Shown one piece after another: positions 11,704 to 25,039 of a DNA stretch of 64,000 nucleotides. A program made the translations under genes and the position numbers. Source of the DNA: Engraulis encrasicolus (lineage: Eukaryota > Chordata > Actinopteri > Clupeiformes > Engraulidae). The notes beneath the pieces are model-generated. The model ran no database searches and was not told the origin of the DNA. It worked only from the letters and a program-made list of their open reading frames with translations. Location of the stretch: positions 92,501-156,500 of the forward strand of contig NC_085874.1 in assembly GCF_034702125.1 (NCBI RefSeq). Reading direction: 5' to 3'. The number at the start of each line of letters is the position of its first letter. Positions within the stretch are counted from its first letter, which is position 1.

Positions 11704-11707
<4 letters not shown>
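11672..11707 (-). pseudogene. Partial duplicate of the 3' end of exon E with its own donor
   Basis: Read on the minus strand, the last 12 codons give HTLTHLYGQQQQ, against HTLAQLYGHLQQ at the end of exon E. A consensus donor (CAG|gtaagt) follows at the same place. The 5' part of the exon and its acceptor are absent: upstream is a (CA)n array. It looks like a by-product of local tandem duplication. If an upstream acceptor were used it could act as an alternative exon end, but I see none. Confidence 0.55.
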
Positions 11708-12188
<481 letters not shown>

Positions 12189-12191
12189 TAC

Positions 12192-12340
12192 CTGTTGGAG
12201 ATGTCCGTATAGTTGTGCGAGTGTGTGCTGTGTGTGTTGTCGTATGGCAGTTGTTTGTTTCTGCTGGTTGCTGCTCCACTCTCCCAGCTGCTCCACTGTC
12301 TCCATCTTTCCCTGTGGGTCACCGCACACCACTGCATCCT
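12192..12340 (-). CDS. Exon E of the coiled-coil gene
   Basis: 149 nt: two bases completing a Gln codon with exon D, then 49 codons from DAVVCGDPQGKMETVEQL to LAQLYGHLQQ, leaving in phase 0. The sequence is Q/T/H rich and probably helical. The acceptor region on the transcript strand is GT-rich, ending gcgttag; the donor is CAG|gtaata followed by a long CA array. Partial duplicates of its 3' end and donor lie at 11672-11707 and about 11805-11826, beyond the TG arrays. The next recognised exon (F) does not match its phase. Confidence 0.85.
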
Positions 12341-12409
12341 CTAACGCACACACACCACACACACACACCAGCACCTCCTAACATACACACACACACACAC
12401 ACACCAAAT

Positions 12410-12752
<343 letters not shown>

Positions 12753-12770
12753 TGTGTTGTGAGATTACAC

Positions 12771-12809
12771 CATCTGGCTTTTCTTCATTCTCCTCACGTT
12801 TGAAGAAAG
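12771..12809 (-). CDS. Candidate 39-nt microexon D2 (low confidence)
   Basis: On the transcript strand this stretch lies between a GT array (plus CA, 12835-13010) and a CA array (plus TG, 12640-12752), the same bracket that marks the other exons. Acceptor aagag, donor GATG|gtgtaat. The length is 13 codons and the phase is 1 to 1, so it could be inserted between D and E without changing frame; it would read FFKREENEEKPD, acidic and helical. The acceptor lacks a pyrimidine tract, as at the neighbouring exons. A chance open stretch cannot be excluded. Confidence 0.33.
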
Positions 12810-12834
12810 CTCTTAAATCATGGAAGATTACCAC

Positions 12835-12952
12835 ACACGCACGTACGCACGCACACACACAGACACACACACTCAAATACACAAACACACAAACAAACAC
12901 ACACACACGCACACGCACACGCACACGCACACGCACACGCACACGCACACGC

Positions 12953-13010
<58 letters not shown>
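12835..13010. repeat. (CA)n array with a (CACACG)n core
   Basis: CA-rich throughout; about nine hexanucleotide CACACG units lie at 12906-12958, followed by pure CA. Confidence 0.95.
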
Positions 13011-13012
<2 letters not shown>

Positions 13013-13690
13013 CCTAAATCTTTGCAGTTTTGCCCAAAACAAGCGTGAGAACGTTCCAATCTATACCATAAAGGGAATACATCTAAATCTGAGCTTCTGG
13101 ACTTCAATGTTGTTGTTCATTTTGAGTTTCCAGTGTGAGCCATCACCAGCAGTAAATGGTTAGAGAGTGGGGGAGGGGTGGCACCATCGGCATCGCCAGA
13201 CCTTTTATACCGGGTCATGTGCCCCTGCATTGAGCTGTGGTGCCCCGGTATGAGTGCATAAAAAAATGAAATAAAAAAGGATACCTTGGAATTTAGCTCA
13301 AGTTTAGCATCCAAATCTACAGAATATGCACAAAATAGCACAGACGCACTACTTGCAATAATATTGTAATTAATTTGCCTATTGTAGGCTATTCAGTCCA
13401 TATAGTGCCACATGACCAGTAACGGTAATTTATTCACTAAATCACGTCTCCAATGAAGATTCCAAGCATGCCAGAAAGCTCAAGTCCGCAGTCTTCAATG
13501 GGGGGGCAGTTCAATGAGCGAGTGCTTCTTCTACTCAGTGTCATCAGTTTTGGCTTTGTTTCAGCAGGAATATACATTTAATGTTTGCCTAATTTCATCC
13601 ATTTGTGTGCATCATTCAAGTTTTGTGAGTAGGCCTACTATTTGTCAGTTTTTTTAAGTCCAAATGTCCGTTTTGGTAGTGTTGAGAATA
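13011..13690. other. Intron sequence, no gene recognised
   Basis: A minus-strand open frame of about 30 codons starts with ATG at 13107 and runs into the CA array; it lacks acceptor, homology or phase support. The rest is ordinary AT-rich sequence. Confidence 0.4.
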
Positions 13691-15423
13691 ATGTAGACCA
13701 CTGGTCTCCAAACAATGGCCCGCGGGCCAACTGCGGCCCGCGGGCAGCAAACTTGTGGCCCGCCATGAGGTCCTTAAAAATGAAACCATAAATGCGCCTA
13801 TTTGTGGTCATGCGCGATTTGCGATCACAAAAACGTCAGTGATCTCTCCTAAGCATTCACAAACTGTTAGTATAAGATTTAAATGTCTCATGACAGACAT
13901 TGACAATGAGGGAAAATGGTGAAGTGCAATCTGTTGTATGCTAGACATCTAGACAAGCCGTTATTTATCATTGCGTTTACCTCGGACATCATACCATTCG
14001 CAATTGTTCGGTATCGAAACACTCTCCTCTCTACTGGTTGAAAATGAGGACAATTCTCTCCTTCCCTATTTTTATGTATTTAGGAGGCCAGATACATTTT
14101 GTCTTTTGTTTACTCACATTTATTTGAAGTTTGGTTGACAATTATCCCGTATTTGGAAGTATCATTTATGCAAGGTAGTAGCCTACATGTAGAGACGTTA
14201 ACGCAATTCAAGCTCCAGAGAACAGTCGTTACCAAAAGAAGGGAGGACAAAAACTAAACCAGTTCCTTAAAAATGTCTTGGAAATATAGAGCCAGGTAGA
14301 AGATTTGCTGAGTATTCCTGAAGGTCAACGTTGCCTGGGTGCAGCCTGCGCGCCGCGGTGAGCCGCGCCCTTTCTTTTAAACCTGGAGAGTCATGAGGCG
14401 CGAAGCGCACAGTTATTGCCAAGTCGTCAGAGTTTTCTCTATTCTCTTCTGTTTGCAGATGTAAACGATTCTCCTTTGCTTCTATTGTATGTCTTTGTTA
14501 TATCAGCTTTGCTTTGTCTTGCACTCGTAATAGGCTATTCAAGGTCTGGCTGACCGAATCTGTATTTCTGTATCTGTAGTCCTATCGCATTCCTAATTTA
14601 GCCTATCTGAGAGCAAGCACGCGTGCATCTGAGAACAGCAGGCTACCTTGCTCCACCCTACCCCTAACCCGAATTTCAGAAATGTCCAGGAAACATACGT
14701 AGGCTAGTGGTTAGGCAGAATAGGGTTTAATATTCCTGATGGCCCACCTCATCTCCCCGACAGCCCCGGCGGTGAACGCGTTTCCCTCTGTTCAACCAAA
14801 AGAGTCTTGCGCGCTCAGTTATGCAGTTAGAGCACTCTGTCCTCTGTTAAATGTGGACGATTCTCCTCCCCTGCACTATTTTTGTGTATTTGTGATATCA
14901 CCCTCTTTGCATATTAGCTTGCTTACTGTAGTAGAATATTCTAAATTTGGATGATATTTTCCCCCCGTAGTTTGGTAGGGGCGCGTTATGCGAGATCAGT
15001 TGAGCAGAGAATGCATGATACATCGGGAATGCGTTGGAGGAAAACTAATATGATTTTCGAAAACGACCACAATAAAGGAATATATAGACTTCCTGGAAAC
15101 TAACTATTTCATCTGCCTTGGTGCCACCTCTGGCATGGGCTTGCGTCTTTTCTGTTCAGGCAGAGGTGAGATGCAGCGCACGAGTTCAATGAGATTTAAT
15201 CGCTATGGAAATGACTTTTGTTCCTCGACCGAATTGGGATTTTAGCACACATATTGACCTATATTTGTTTTAGGTCTTCTCATGTAGCCTAAATCTCTCT
15301 CTACCTCCATCCCTCCGTGACTGAAGTGGCTCTGCTGGAGAGCACGTTCAGCAGTTGAACATGCATTCAGCAGTTCCTCCCTGGCACTATATTGCAACAG
15401 CTAATACTAATATTTTAATATTT

Positions 15424-16280
<857 letters not shown>

Positions 16281-16282
16281 AG

Positions 16283-16366
16283 CAGTGTTTCTATTATTTA
16301 TTTTTATTTGTATTATTATTATTTATTTTTTTATTATTATTATTTCATTTATTTATTTATTTTTTT
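16283..16366. repeat. AT-rich simple repeat (TTTA/TTA)
   Basis: Irregular ATTATT and ATTT runs immediately inside the right end of the hAT element. Confidence 0.85.
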
Positions 16367-16773
16367 TGGGGGGGTCTGGCCCGCGGCCTCGCTAGCTCTA
16401 CATTATTTGGCCCTTGGGAAAAGTTAATTGGAGACCACTGATGTAGACCCTTCCTGTGACTTTGTTAGGAATTTTCAGTTTCAGAGTTATTTTGAGTCTT
16501 AATTGTTCTTTAGAATGTGTGAATTGCCGTTTTTGTGTTACTTTTGTCGAAATTCCGTCCAGTGTTTTATACAGAGAAGTTTAGCACTCTTGATGGCCAT
16601 AGTCTCCATTGTTAGGCGTCAGACACACCAAGGCCAAACGGAACGGAAGCGAGACGGCCGGTGTGTTCTACTCTGCCTTTCACACTGACAGTGTCGGCGT
16701 GCGCAGCCAATGAAAGTATGCATAATTAATTAAGTAAGAAAAAATTAGGCTACTTATTGAGAAACAAGCTAGT

Positions 16774-18457
16774 TAACACATTGAGTACCGACGACGTAAT
16801 AATGCGTTTTTCACGCCCATGCGTTGTATACCAAAACGTAAAAATACGTTTTTGCATTTAAATATCATATTTTGAATCTACACCCTTCAATGGACAATAT
16901 ATGTGATTTTGGTAGCTCTGTGATGGACATAAATGACAACATTTGCAGTCAAAAGTTGTTTGATTGTTATGATGTTTGAGTGTTATGATTTGGATATTTT
17001 AATTTAACTTACCAAGATGTCTAGATGCCAACCCATGTCGCCTACCGTAGACTATCTGTAATAGGCTCCTAATGATCGCGCTGCCTGCATTGATTTCCCT
17101 AGTACGGTCACTGTAGCATGTGTTGTCTCTGACTTCACGCAATAGGTAAACACAGAGACCATTGTATATCGTGCCTGGAGTATCTTGAACTTTCTGGACT
17201 TGCTAGACCTTTACCAGATCCTTGGATCCAAATGGCACCCGAGATGTGATTGGAGTAATGCGCTCCGATTTGGACGTTTGTTCGCCAAAAAGACAAGTTT
17301 CTGTGTCTTCCTGTAGCCTATGTGAGAAGCCAGAAGCTAGCATGGCTGCATATCATATGGATCGGATGGGCTAGGCTACATCAAAGCATCATATCATTTG
17401 GATTTGTTGTCAATGTTGGGCTATTATTTCGGGAGTCATCGGGAGCTATTTTAGCAAATGTCTCACCCTCTGCATGTGTGCAAAGAGTTTGTGTTCAGTC
17501 CACGTGAAAAACGGGGATTTCAAAGGGCATCGATTGCCGGTGTCGTAGTGTGACAGAGCAGGAGGTGTGCTGCCGTATCCGTGAATCGTGCTATGTTGTT
17601 GTTTCCGATCGGTAGTGTGTATTGTGTCTGACTTCACGCAATAGGTAAACACAGAGACCATTGTATATCGTGTCAGGAGTATCTTGAACTTTCTGGGCTT
17701 GCTACCTTTACCAGATCCTTGGATCAAAATGGCACCCGAATTGTAATTGGAGTAATGCGCTCCGATTTGGAAGTTTGATCGCCAACCAGATAAGTTTATT
17801 TGATTATTCACCCCCATGTTGAACTGTCTTCCTGTATGTGAAAAGCCAGAAGCTAGCATAGATGGCTACATATGGATCGGATGGGCTACATCTAAGCATC
17901 ATATCATTGGGATTTGTTGTCAATGTTGGGCTATTATTTCGGGAGTCATCGGGAACTATTTTAGCAAATGTCCGACCTTCTGCATGTGTGCAAAGAGTTT
18001 GTGTTCAGTCTGTGTGAAAAACGTGGATTTCGAAGGGCTTTGATTGCCGGTGTCGTAGTGGTATAGAGCAGGAGGTGTGTCTTGACGAGCAGGAAGATGC
18101 GTGTCAGAGCTAACCTTGCACCAAATTGTGATTAAAACCAACTCGTCCCCTTTCAAACTCGTCACATTCTGAAGAAGCGCACCCTTCACAAAAACCTCAA
18201 TATCTCTGATTGTAGCTGAATTCCATGGATACCCGCTTCGGTGTAGCGTGGGTTTACTCGGCAATAAAAGCTCGTAGAGACGCACAGTTTTCACCTACTA
18301 AGAGGGCAGCGTCTCCACTTTCAAACGAGTCATAACATATTTCAGTGGCCCTATCACATAATACGCTGTGAGTCTACAAAAAACGTCAAAAAAGGGCTTA
18401 GAACACTGGTATTCTACGACATAATTCCGTGAGCACCGCCGGTATTCAATGTGTTAA
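16774..18457. mobile_element. TTAA-flanked piggyBac-like element with internal tandem duplication
   Basis: TTAA at 16774 and 18454; ends TTAACACATTGAGTACC and, inverted, TTAACACATTGAATACC. The interior carries two tandem units, about 17131-17569 and 17630-18079 (period about 500 bp), highly similar over the block from 'acttcacgcaataggtaaac' to 'gccggtgtcgtagtg'. No transposase frame. Confidence 0.7.
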
Positions 18458-18599
18458 GATACATTGAATAAAACCTGAATTATTTGCGTTTTATTATGCT
18501 ATTTTTGCAATTTGTTATGCTTTTCTAAAACAAACAACTGCAAACTGCAACTGCTCGCACACTCTGCAAGCTCACATTACTTTTTCTGTGCCCTGCTGT

Positions 18600-18780
18600 A
18601 CCCCTGTATAGTATTGGGCCAGCTGACGCCCCTGGGTGGCACCTGGGAAGCAGAGGGTTACAGGTTCGAATTCTAACCCTACTGTACTAGTAGTATGAGC
18701 AGTGTGCGGCCCGTGGCCTCCACAGGGTTGCAGGTTTGAGACTTAACCTTAGCAGCTTGTGGTGTCTGCCTGTGCCCCTC
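18600..18780 (+). mobile_element. tRNA-SINE-like fragments
   Basis: Two B-box-like motifs (gggttacaggttcgaattc near 18654 and agggttgcaggtttgag near 18723) are embedded in tRNA-like context. Degenerate; no complete SINE can be delimited. Confidence 0.4.
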
Positions 18781-19052
18781 TTCCGCTTCCATGGCCCCGT
18801 GAACGAAGTTTCAGAGAAATTAGAATAGAGGAGAAGCTTCAGTCTGATTGGTTCCCATTGTGGCCAGTTAGCTTTGTAGTTCCTCTTGGGTGTCCACTAG
18901 TTGGCGAACGTTGGCAAGTGGAAACAGAGTGGAAAATGTATGTAATGGAAAAGGGAGCCCATAGGTCTAAATGCGAAATAAATTGCTACTGCAATTTCCA
19001 GTTACAAATCTCATCAACAAAATATTCCTGGTAAGCATTATGGTTGATGTTA

Positions 19053-21645
19053 TACACTCACCGGCCACTTAACTCATTAGCTGCCAGCCATTTTCATAAG
19101 AGTAACTCGGAGTGCCAGAGATTTTTTTTTAGCATTTTGGGCGTTTTTTGGAGGCTCACAGAAAATTGAGTTCTGTGTCTATGTCAACACCATACCTATC
19201 AAAACACAGATTAGACGCTCATCTGTCATCAGAAAAAAAAACGGTGTCTCTCTACCCCTTTCCATTCTTTCATAATCATCTGTTGAAATTAAGTGGAATT
19301 CGCCAAAATGCTGCTTTCTAGCCAAAAAGCTGAGAAAACGCCATTTGAAGTAGAACTATAACTGCAAACGTTTTTGCCCATAATGGCATCGTCCTAACAA
19401 CTCCAAACCTATCAGATGCTATTACAGAGTCTTCTGTCATCTGTAGCCTGAACAAAAGATCGTTTGTATGACCTTTTCAACCTAATATACTGAAATATAA
19501 CGGGGGTGGACTCGAAAACAATGGTGTTTTGGTTTAGTTGCTGGCGCGCAGAATGGATCATGACAGCAGGTGCCCCTAACTCCGGGAACTCCCTCCCTCT
19601 CCCTCTCCCTCTCCCTCTCCCTCTCCCTCCCCCTCTGATCGTGCTCTCTCTCCCCTCGTTGGAGAACGAATCACAGCTGGTTTATTTCCTCCAGAAATAG
19701 TACCGTGTGTTGTGTCTTGTGGGGGAGGGAGGCAGGTAGGCAGGCAGCTCCGCTTAGCGTAGCTTGCTGCAGCTTCTTTGGCAGAGCGGACAATTTGCAG
19801 ATTGATGATTACTGTAATCATGGTTCTGCTATAGTGATCTTGTCATATATTGTTCAATGAATTTTCTTTTGATAAGTACTGATCACATATCCAACATTTC
19901 ACAAGCCGATTGGAGTGGTGAAGGCTAGCTGGTCTGAGGCTAAGTGCAATGCTTTCTCATGTGAGCTGACTGCATCTGACCAGACACAAAGGCTACTCTG
20001 TTCCAAGAATCTGCAACCCCCCTGTCTTTTTTGATGATACAGTAAGCTGATCATACTATACAGATCCATAAAAATAACTGTAGAATGAGTAAAAATAGTT
20101 GACTTACCAAGGCTCCTTTATTTAGGCTTAGTTGTAAGTTGTTAGCGATTTCGTGTTAGCTAGCTAGCTAGCTAGCGTAGCAAAATTTGTAGCCAATCAT
20201 TCCCAACATCACCACTAGTCCTGTGCATTCTCCTGTTAGATGATATTTTGTAAGCATCATCCTGATGTTGTGTAGGCTGATCACATTATCCAAAATGAAA
20301 GGTTGCCACACAGATCATCTCATGGTGTATTTTGGGCAAGCTAGCTACAATGCCTTCTAGCTAGATATCAACAGTGGGTTGTATTTTGGTCATGAGAGGA
20401 AGGGTTTTTTTTGGTCAGGCTCTGACACTAAAATTAGTAGCCTACCTGTGTTAAAATCAGAGGGCAAGAAAGTAGACTACTGTCACAGGTGCTTTACTTT
20501 CAAAAATGATTTTGCTATGCTACTTTTGAGATTATAATAGTAAAAAAGGGGTGTTTTTGTCTTGACATTTCCTCCTGGTCTGAACTAAAGCCCTGCCTTG
20601 ACTGTTCCTAGGGACACTTCTGCCACCTACAGGAACAGTTAGAAAATGCCTAGAGGCTTGAAATTTATACAGAAGATAGGTCAGACCGTCCTCGAGGCCT
20701 GGCTGTAAAAAAACGCAATTATCGGCGAACAACGTCGAAGGCAGGGGGCGTCACTATTCGAAATGACGTCATTCGACGGCCAAGGCAGCCAATGAGTTAA
20801 TTAGGAACACCTCTCTACTGCCTTCAGAACTGCCTGAATTGTCTGCAACAATACTCGGGTAGGCTGTGCCATTCCAACAGAGATAAATTGGTATTAAGTG
20901 GCCCAAATTGTGCTAAGAAAATATTTTCATGCCATTATATCTCCAGCCTGAAACATTGATGTAAGGCAGGGTTGACCCATGTTTTCATGCTGTTGACGCC
21001 AAATTCGGACCATTCTACCTGAGTGTTGCAGTAGATATCAAGACTCATCAGACAAGGCAACATTTTTCCGTTTATGGTGAGCCTGGCAAAATTCCTGCTT
21101 CATTTTCCTGGTCTTAGTCGACAGGACTGGGACCAAATGTGTTTTTTTGCTGTAGTAGCCCATTCGCCTCAAGATTTGATGTGCTGTGTAATCGGGGATT
21201 TTCTTATGCATACCTCAGTTGTAATGTGTGGTTATCTGACTTAATGTTGCATTTGTATCAGATCCAACCAGTCTGGACATTATCCTCAGACCTCTGCCAT
21301 TAACAAGGCATTTCTGCCCACAGAATCACTGCTCTCTGTATATATATATTTTTCTTTTTTGCACCATTCTTTGTAAACCCTAGAGATGGTTATGTGTGAA
21401 TATCCCAGTAGATCAGTCTTTTCTGAAATATCAAGCCTTTTGGCACCAACAGCCATGCCATGTTCAAAGTCATTTAAATAGCCATTCTTCCCCATTATGA
21501 TGCCCGGTTTGAACTGCATAAGATCATCTCGACCATGTCTACGTGCACAAATACATAGAGTTGCCACTATGTGATTGGCTGATGAGAAGTTTGCCTCTAT
21601 GGACAGTTGTAACAGATGTTGCTAATGAAGTGGCTGGTGAGTGTA
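19053..21645 (-). mobile_element. Tc1-like element with minus-strand transposase fossil
   Basis: Ends TACACTCACCGGCCACTT and, inverted, TACACTCACCAGCCACTT with TA at the borders. 21286-21567 on the minus strand encodes a helix-turn-helix region of Tc1 type (FEHGMAVGAKRLDISEKTDL, then GYSHITISRVYKEW). The remaining coding region down to 20801 is riddled with stops. Interrupted after 16 bases at the left by the TTAA element. Confidence 0.75.
19069..20800. mobile_element. TTAA-flanked piggyBac-like element, copy 1
   Basis: TTAA at 19069 and 20797; ends TTAACTCATTAGCTGCC and, inverted, TTAACTCATTGGCTGCC. A sister copy in opposite orientation lies at 39977-42927; both share the atggcatcgtcctaacaac and ggacacttctgccacctac regions. 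Includes a (CCCTCT)n tract at 19588-19637 and gctagcta repeats at 20155-20177. No transposase. Confidence 0.7.
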
Positions 21646-21859
21646 TAATAAGCTGTATTGTCAAAAATTTCAGGTGTTTAGTTTTTCCAGCAGGGCAGAA
21701 GATTTTGTCCTGTACTCGATAGCATCCCGCTAATGTTTATGGGTTTGGCCTCATAAATTGAGCTTCGTGACCCAGTGTATAATAATCTAGCGCCGCAAAA
21801 ATATCGAAATGGTACTCAAATGAGGTCTTATTTCTAGCTTCGAACAGAATATTAATATT

Positions 21860-22255
21860 TCAGGGCAAAGCATTATACAACAACACAAAAAATATAATAG
21901 TAGAAAACTCCATTGACACCCATTCATTTTTCACTTGGTCTTGGGTTAGGGTTAGCCAGTTGTGGCTAGTAGTTAGCTCCGTGAGTGAACAACCCCTGTA
22001 AGTTCTCAAAGAGACCAACATGTCATCATGCATAGGCGTATCTATGACACGCTGATTTGAACCCAAAAAACCTAAATCTGTTGATTCTGCCAAACCCTCC
22101 ATCTCAACATCTGAGGTCATCCTCTTTTTCCTCTCATCCTCTTGCTCATCTCTCCTTTCTGTGCTTTCACAGTCTTCCCTGACATCATCTGACTGTTGCT
22201 CTGGCTCTCTAAACACAGCTGATGCCCTAAACTCGTCATCTGTGTAATTACATAA
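21860..22255 (-). other. Unidentified acidic open reading frame
   Basis: Minus-strand frame of about 118 codons or more, rich in E, D, R and K (for example CESTERRDEQEDERKKR) followed by LVSLRTYRGCSLTELT. A possible acceptor 'cag' precedes it near 22243. It could be a degraded transposase N-terminus or chance. No homology recognised. Confidence 0.25.
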
Positions 22256-22280
22256 TTACCAGTACAAATTAATATTATTA

Positions 22281-22283
22281 GGC

Positions 22284-22315
<32 letters not shown>

Positions 22316-22330
22316 GGGTATTATTATTTT
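22281..22330. repeat. (TTA)n microsatellite
   Basis: About 14 TTA units with one 'ggg' interruption. Confidence 0.9.
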
Positions 22331-22448
22331 TAGTAGAAGAAGTTGTAGTAGTAGAAGTATTATTGTCATAATTAGGCCAATTAAATTATTAATATTTTAT
22401 TTTATAGTATCTTGACTATGTGTACAGTATGATATAGTGTGCTAGTTT

Positions 22449-23015
22449 TTAACCCTATCCAGACTGGGGGGGTAAAAGTGCCCGCACCAAGTTTGATGTC
22501 GTATAATTCCTTAACGACTTAAGCTATGACTACGAAACTTGGTGACTTTTCCTAAAATTTAGTTGGCTACAGTTTAGTACCAAAAGATTACGTTTATCAG
22601 TTTTGCCGTTGCCATGGCAACGGTTTTCTGACCGGTATGTCTGACCGAAAATCACTGATCTCAGTTTCATTATTGTTCCTTTTTCATATTTTTTTACTAT
22701 TTCCATTAGTATCAGACAGCTTTGTGAGCATTTAAGTGGTCTGAAGCATATAATCATTAAAATTTAAGTGCATTACCTAAATTTGATGGAAAATACATTA
22801 TGGTGAGATTTTGGGCATTATAATCAGATGATGTCATAATGACGTCATAATACCAGATAATGACACAAAAATGATGTCATTCATAGATGTCCATATGAAG
22901 ATCATCTCCCTAAAGTTTGGTGGTCATACCGTATTCCGTTCATGAGTTATGAGGGGGGGGTCAAAAGAGCCCCCCCCCAGGCCCAGGAATGCCAAAAAAG
23001 TCTGAATAGGGTTAA
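22449..23015. mobile_element. TTAA-flanked MITE (piggyBac-like)
   Basis: TTAA at 22449 and 23012; ends TTAACCCTATCCAGACT and, inverted, TTAACCCTATTCAGACT, each followed by a G-rich or C-rich run. 567 bp, non-coding. Confidence 0.7.
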
Positions 23016-24270
23016 ACATGAAGGCCTACCTATTAATCATACATCAGAGATGATCAGCCTTATGCCTATCTGCCCTAAATGTCTCCTAATCCACATTTTC
23101 CTCATGTGTGGTTTGTGGCTGCTCCTCATCTTAAATGAAATGAAATTATGAGGAAAATGCCTTGCTAGTTTTTAAACCTGTATCAGTCACAAAGATGGTC
23201 AGCCTTATGTCTACCTGCCCTACATGTCTCCTCCTCATGTGCAGAGGTTTGTGGACATTGACAGTGGAAACAGTTGGGTCGGAGAAAATCAGCATAAGAA
23301 AAAGCACTTTCCTAGCGGTCTGAAGAGCAGACCTCTACAATTGTGCTTTGTGTCCATCATTCATCTTGCTTGATAAAACGTCAAGTCATCATCTGCATGT
23401 AACTTAGTTAGGTAGGTTAGCCTTCCACAACACAATCTGAGCCATGTAAAACGTTGACTGCAACCTAGCTGGTTGTCGGGTTTCCCCCCCAATATCTGAA
23501 CGTGGCACATCCGGCTGTCAGATTATTTAGGATCACTAAAGGTCCTAAACTCAACATCGGATTTAAGAGACGTTAATTGTGATCATGTAGCCTATTTTAA
23601 TACTGTGTAGGCTACTATGTTTCAAGCTCACCTCAGGCCGTCAGGGCAGTCGCTCTAGGCTACAGTTCCACAGAATCTTCAAAATATTTTGTGTCTCTGT
23701 CCGGTGCACGCGCCCCCTCCCTTTGCCAATCTCCCGAGGAGGTGTCAGAATCTGACTCTGAAAACTTAGTTCAAAAATACGAATTACAAAGCAAATCGGT
23801 TGAAACATGGAATCATAGCCTATTTTTCCGAGGCATAGCTATAGCTGACTGTCGGGTTTTTTTGGTGCCTAAACGTGGCACCTACAGCTGGCTGGCTGGC
23901 AGATTTATGAATGTCCTAGGCTACTCAACGTTGTTTTAGAGAGGTTGATTGTGAGCATATATTTTGCACCCTGATATGTAGACCTACTGTCTGCAGGCTA
24001 CATTTCAAGCTCACCTTTCAGGCTCTACTACAGGGCATCTTCAAAATCTTTCGTGTATCTCATAGGCACTCAAGCGCCTGTGGCGTGCAGCGTTTCTCCC
24101 TCCCCCCAGTGGAGTTGTTGCGTACCCCTAGCATCGCTCGTGCCCATTCTCAACGGGTCTGATGAATTTGTATGACTGACTCTGAAGTCGTTGTTGTAGA
24201 AAACTTCGATCAAAATTATGAATTATAGAGAAATCAAATGATATTGAAATATGAAATGATAATTGCCATA
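23016..24270. repeat. Diverged tandem duplications
   Basis: Two similar blocks near 23045 and 23187 (gatcagccttatgcctatctgccct type), then two copies of a unit of about 380-400 bp (about 23470-23850 and 23855-24270) that share gactgtcgggttt, aacgtggcac, catttcaagctcacct and a 'gaatctgactctgaa' type end. Old duplication; function unknown. Confidence 0.55.
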
Positions 24271-24459
24271 TTATTTTCCCCCTCCCTTGGAAGGGCAACA
24301 TCAGCCAAGGTGGGCAAAAGGGCAGTTGCCCAGGCCACTTGGGCACCTATGCTGTGCACGTGCCTGCATGGTTTAACTATGCCCTTGTAAAAAATTAACC
24401 ATGGTTTTACTATGAAAACTAACCATGGTTAATAGTTATTCATTACGCTACAGTGAGCT

Positions 24460-24540
24460 GACACTTTTTCATCCAAAGCGACTTACAGACATTACAGGCT
24501 ATTGGTTACAGTCCCTGGATCAATGTGGGGTTACAGACCC
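24460..24540 (+). repeat. Ubiquitous fish interspersed repeat fragment
   Basis: Contains tttcatccaaagcgacttac, a core found in many fish repeats; a second example is at 49027-49075. Confidence 0.5.
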
Positions 24541-24705
24541 AGCCATTTAAATTTTCCTCCGTTTCCCTGACTTTCCCTTCACAGTCCCTTGGCAGATCCC
24601 CGGCAGGGAAGTCGCTGGGGGCGCGGCCGGCTTAATTGTTATTTAAATGTAGTCTACGCCCCACAAGAAAGTTGCCAAACTCACTAGTTTGACGCCGTTT
24701 CGGCC

Positions 24706-24778
24706 AGGATGGGCGGGATTTGGGTTGTGCAGATGGGCGGGATTTGGGTTGTGCGGATGGGCGGGATTTGGGAGCTCG
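24706..24778. repeat. 24-bp minisatellite, three copies
   Basis: Unit gatgggcgggatttgggttg plus tgca/tgcg, the last copy truncated. Confidence 0.85.
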
Positions 24779-25039
24779 TGCACAGCTGTAGTGCAGGGCG
24801 GTTTTGTCGATACACAAAAACATTAGGCTACTTTCATTCTCAATCGGCGTGCACAAGGGTTGTTTTGTCCACATACAAAAACGTTTCTTTAATTCTCAAT
24901 CATAAATACGCCTCAATTCTAATACGCCTCATTTTCAATGCTAAATCAGTGGCACACGGCAAAACTGTTCGGCTATACGGTCTAATAAATTGCATTGCCA
25001 GACTATTATGGCATACGGCTTAAACGGTAACGTGGTTTT

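Noticed and set aside
19501..19821. Poly Leu-Pro and Glu-Gly frames
   Set aside because: Products of a (CCCTCT)n tract inside a TTAA element.
21950..21957. Telomere-like ggttagggttag
   Set aside because: Only two units occur, with no flanking subtelomeric sequence.
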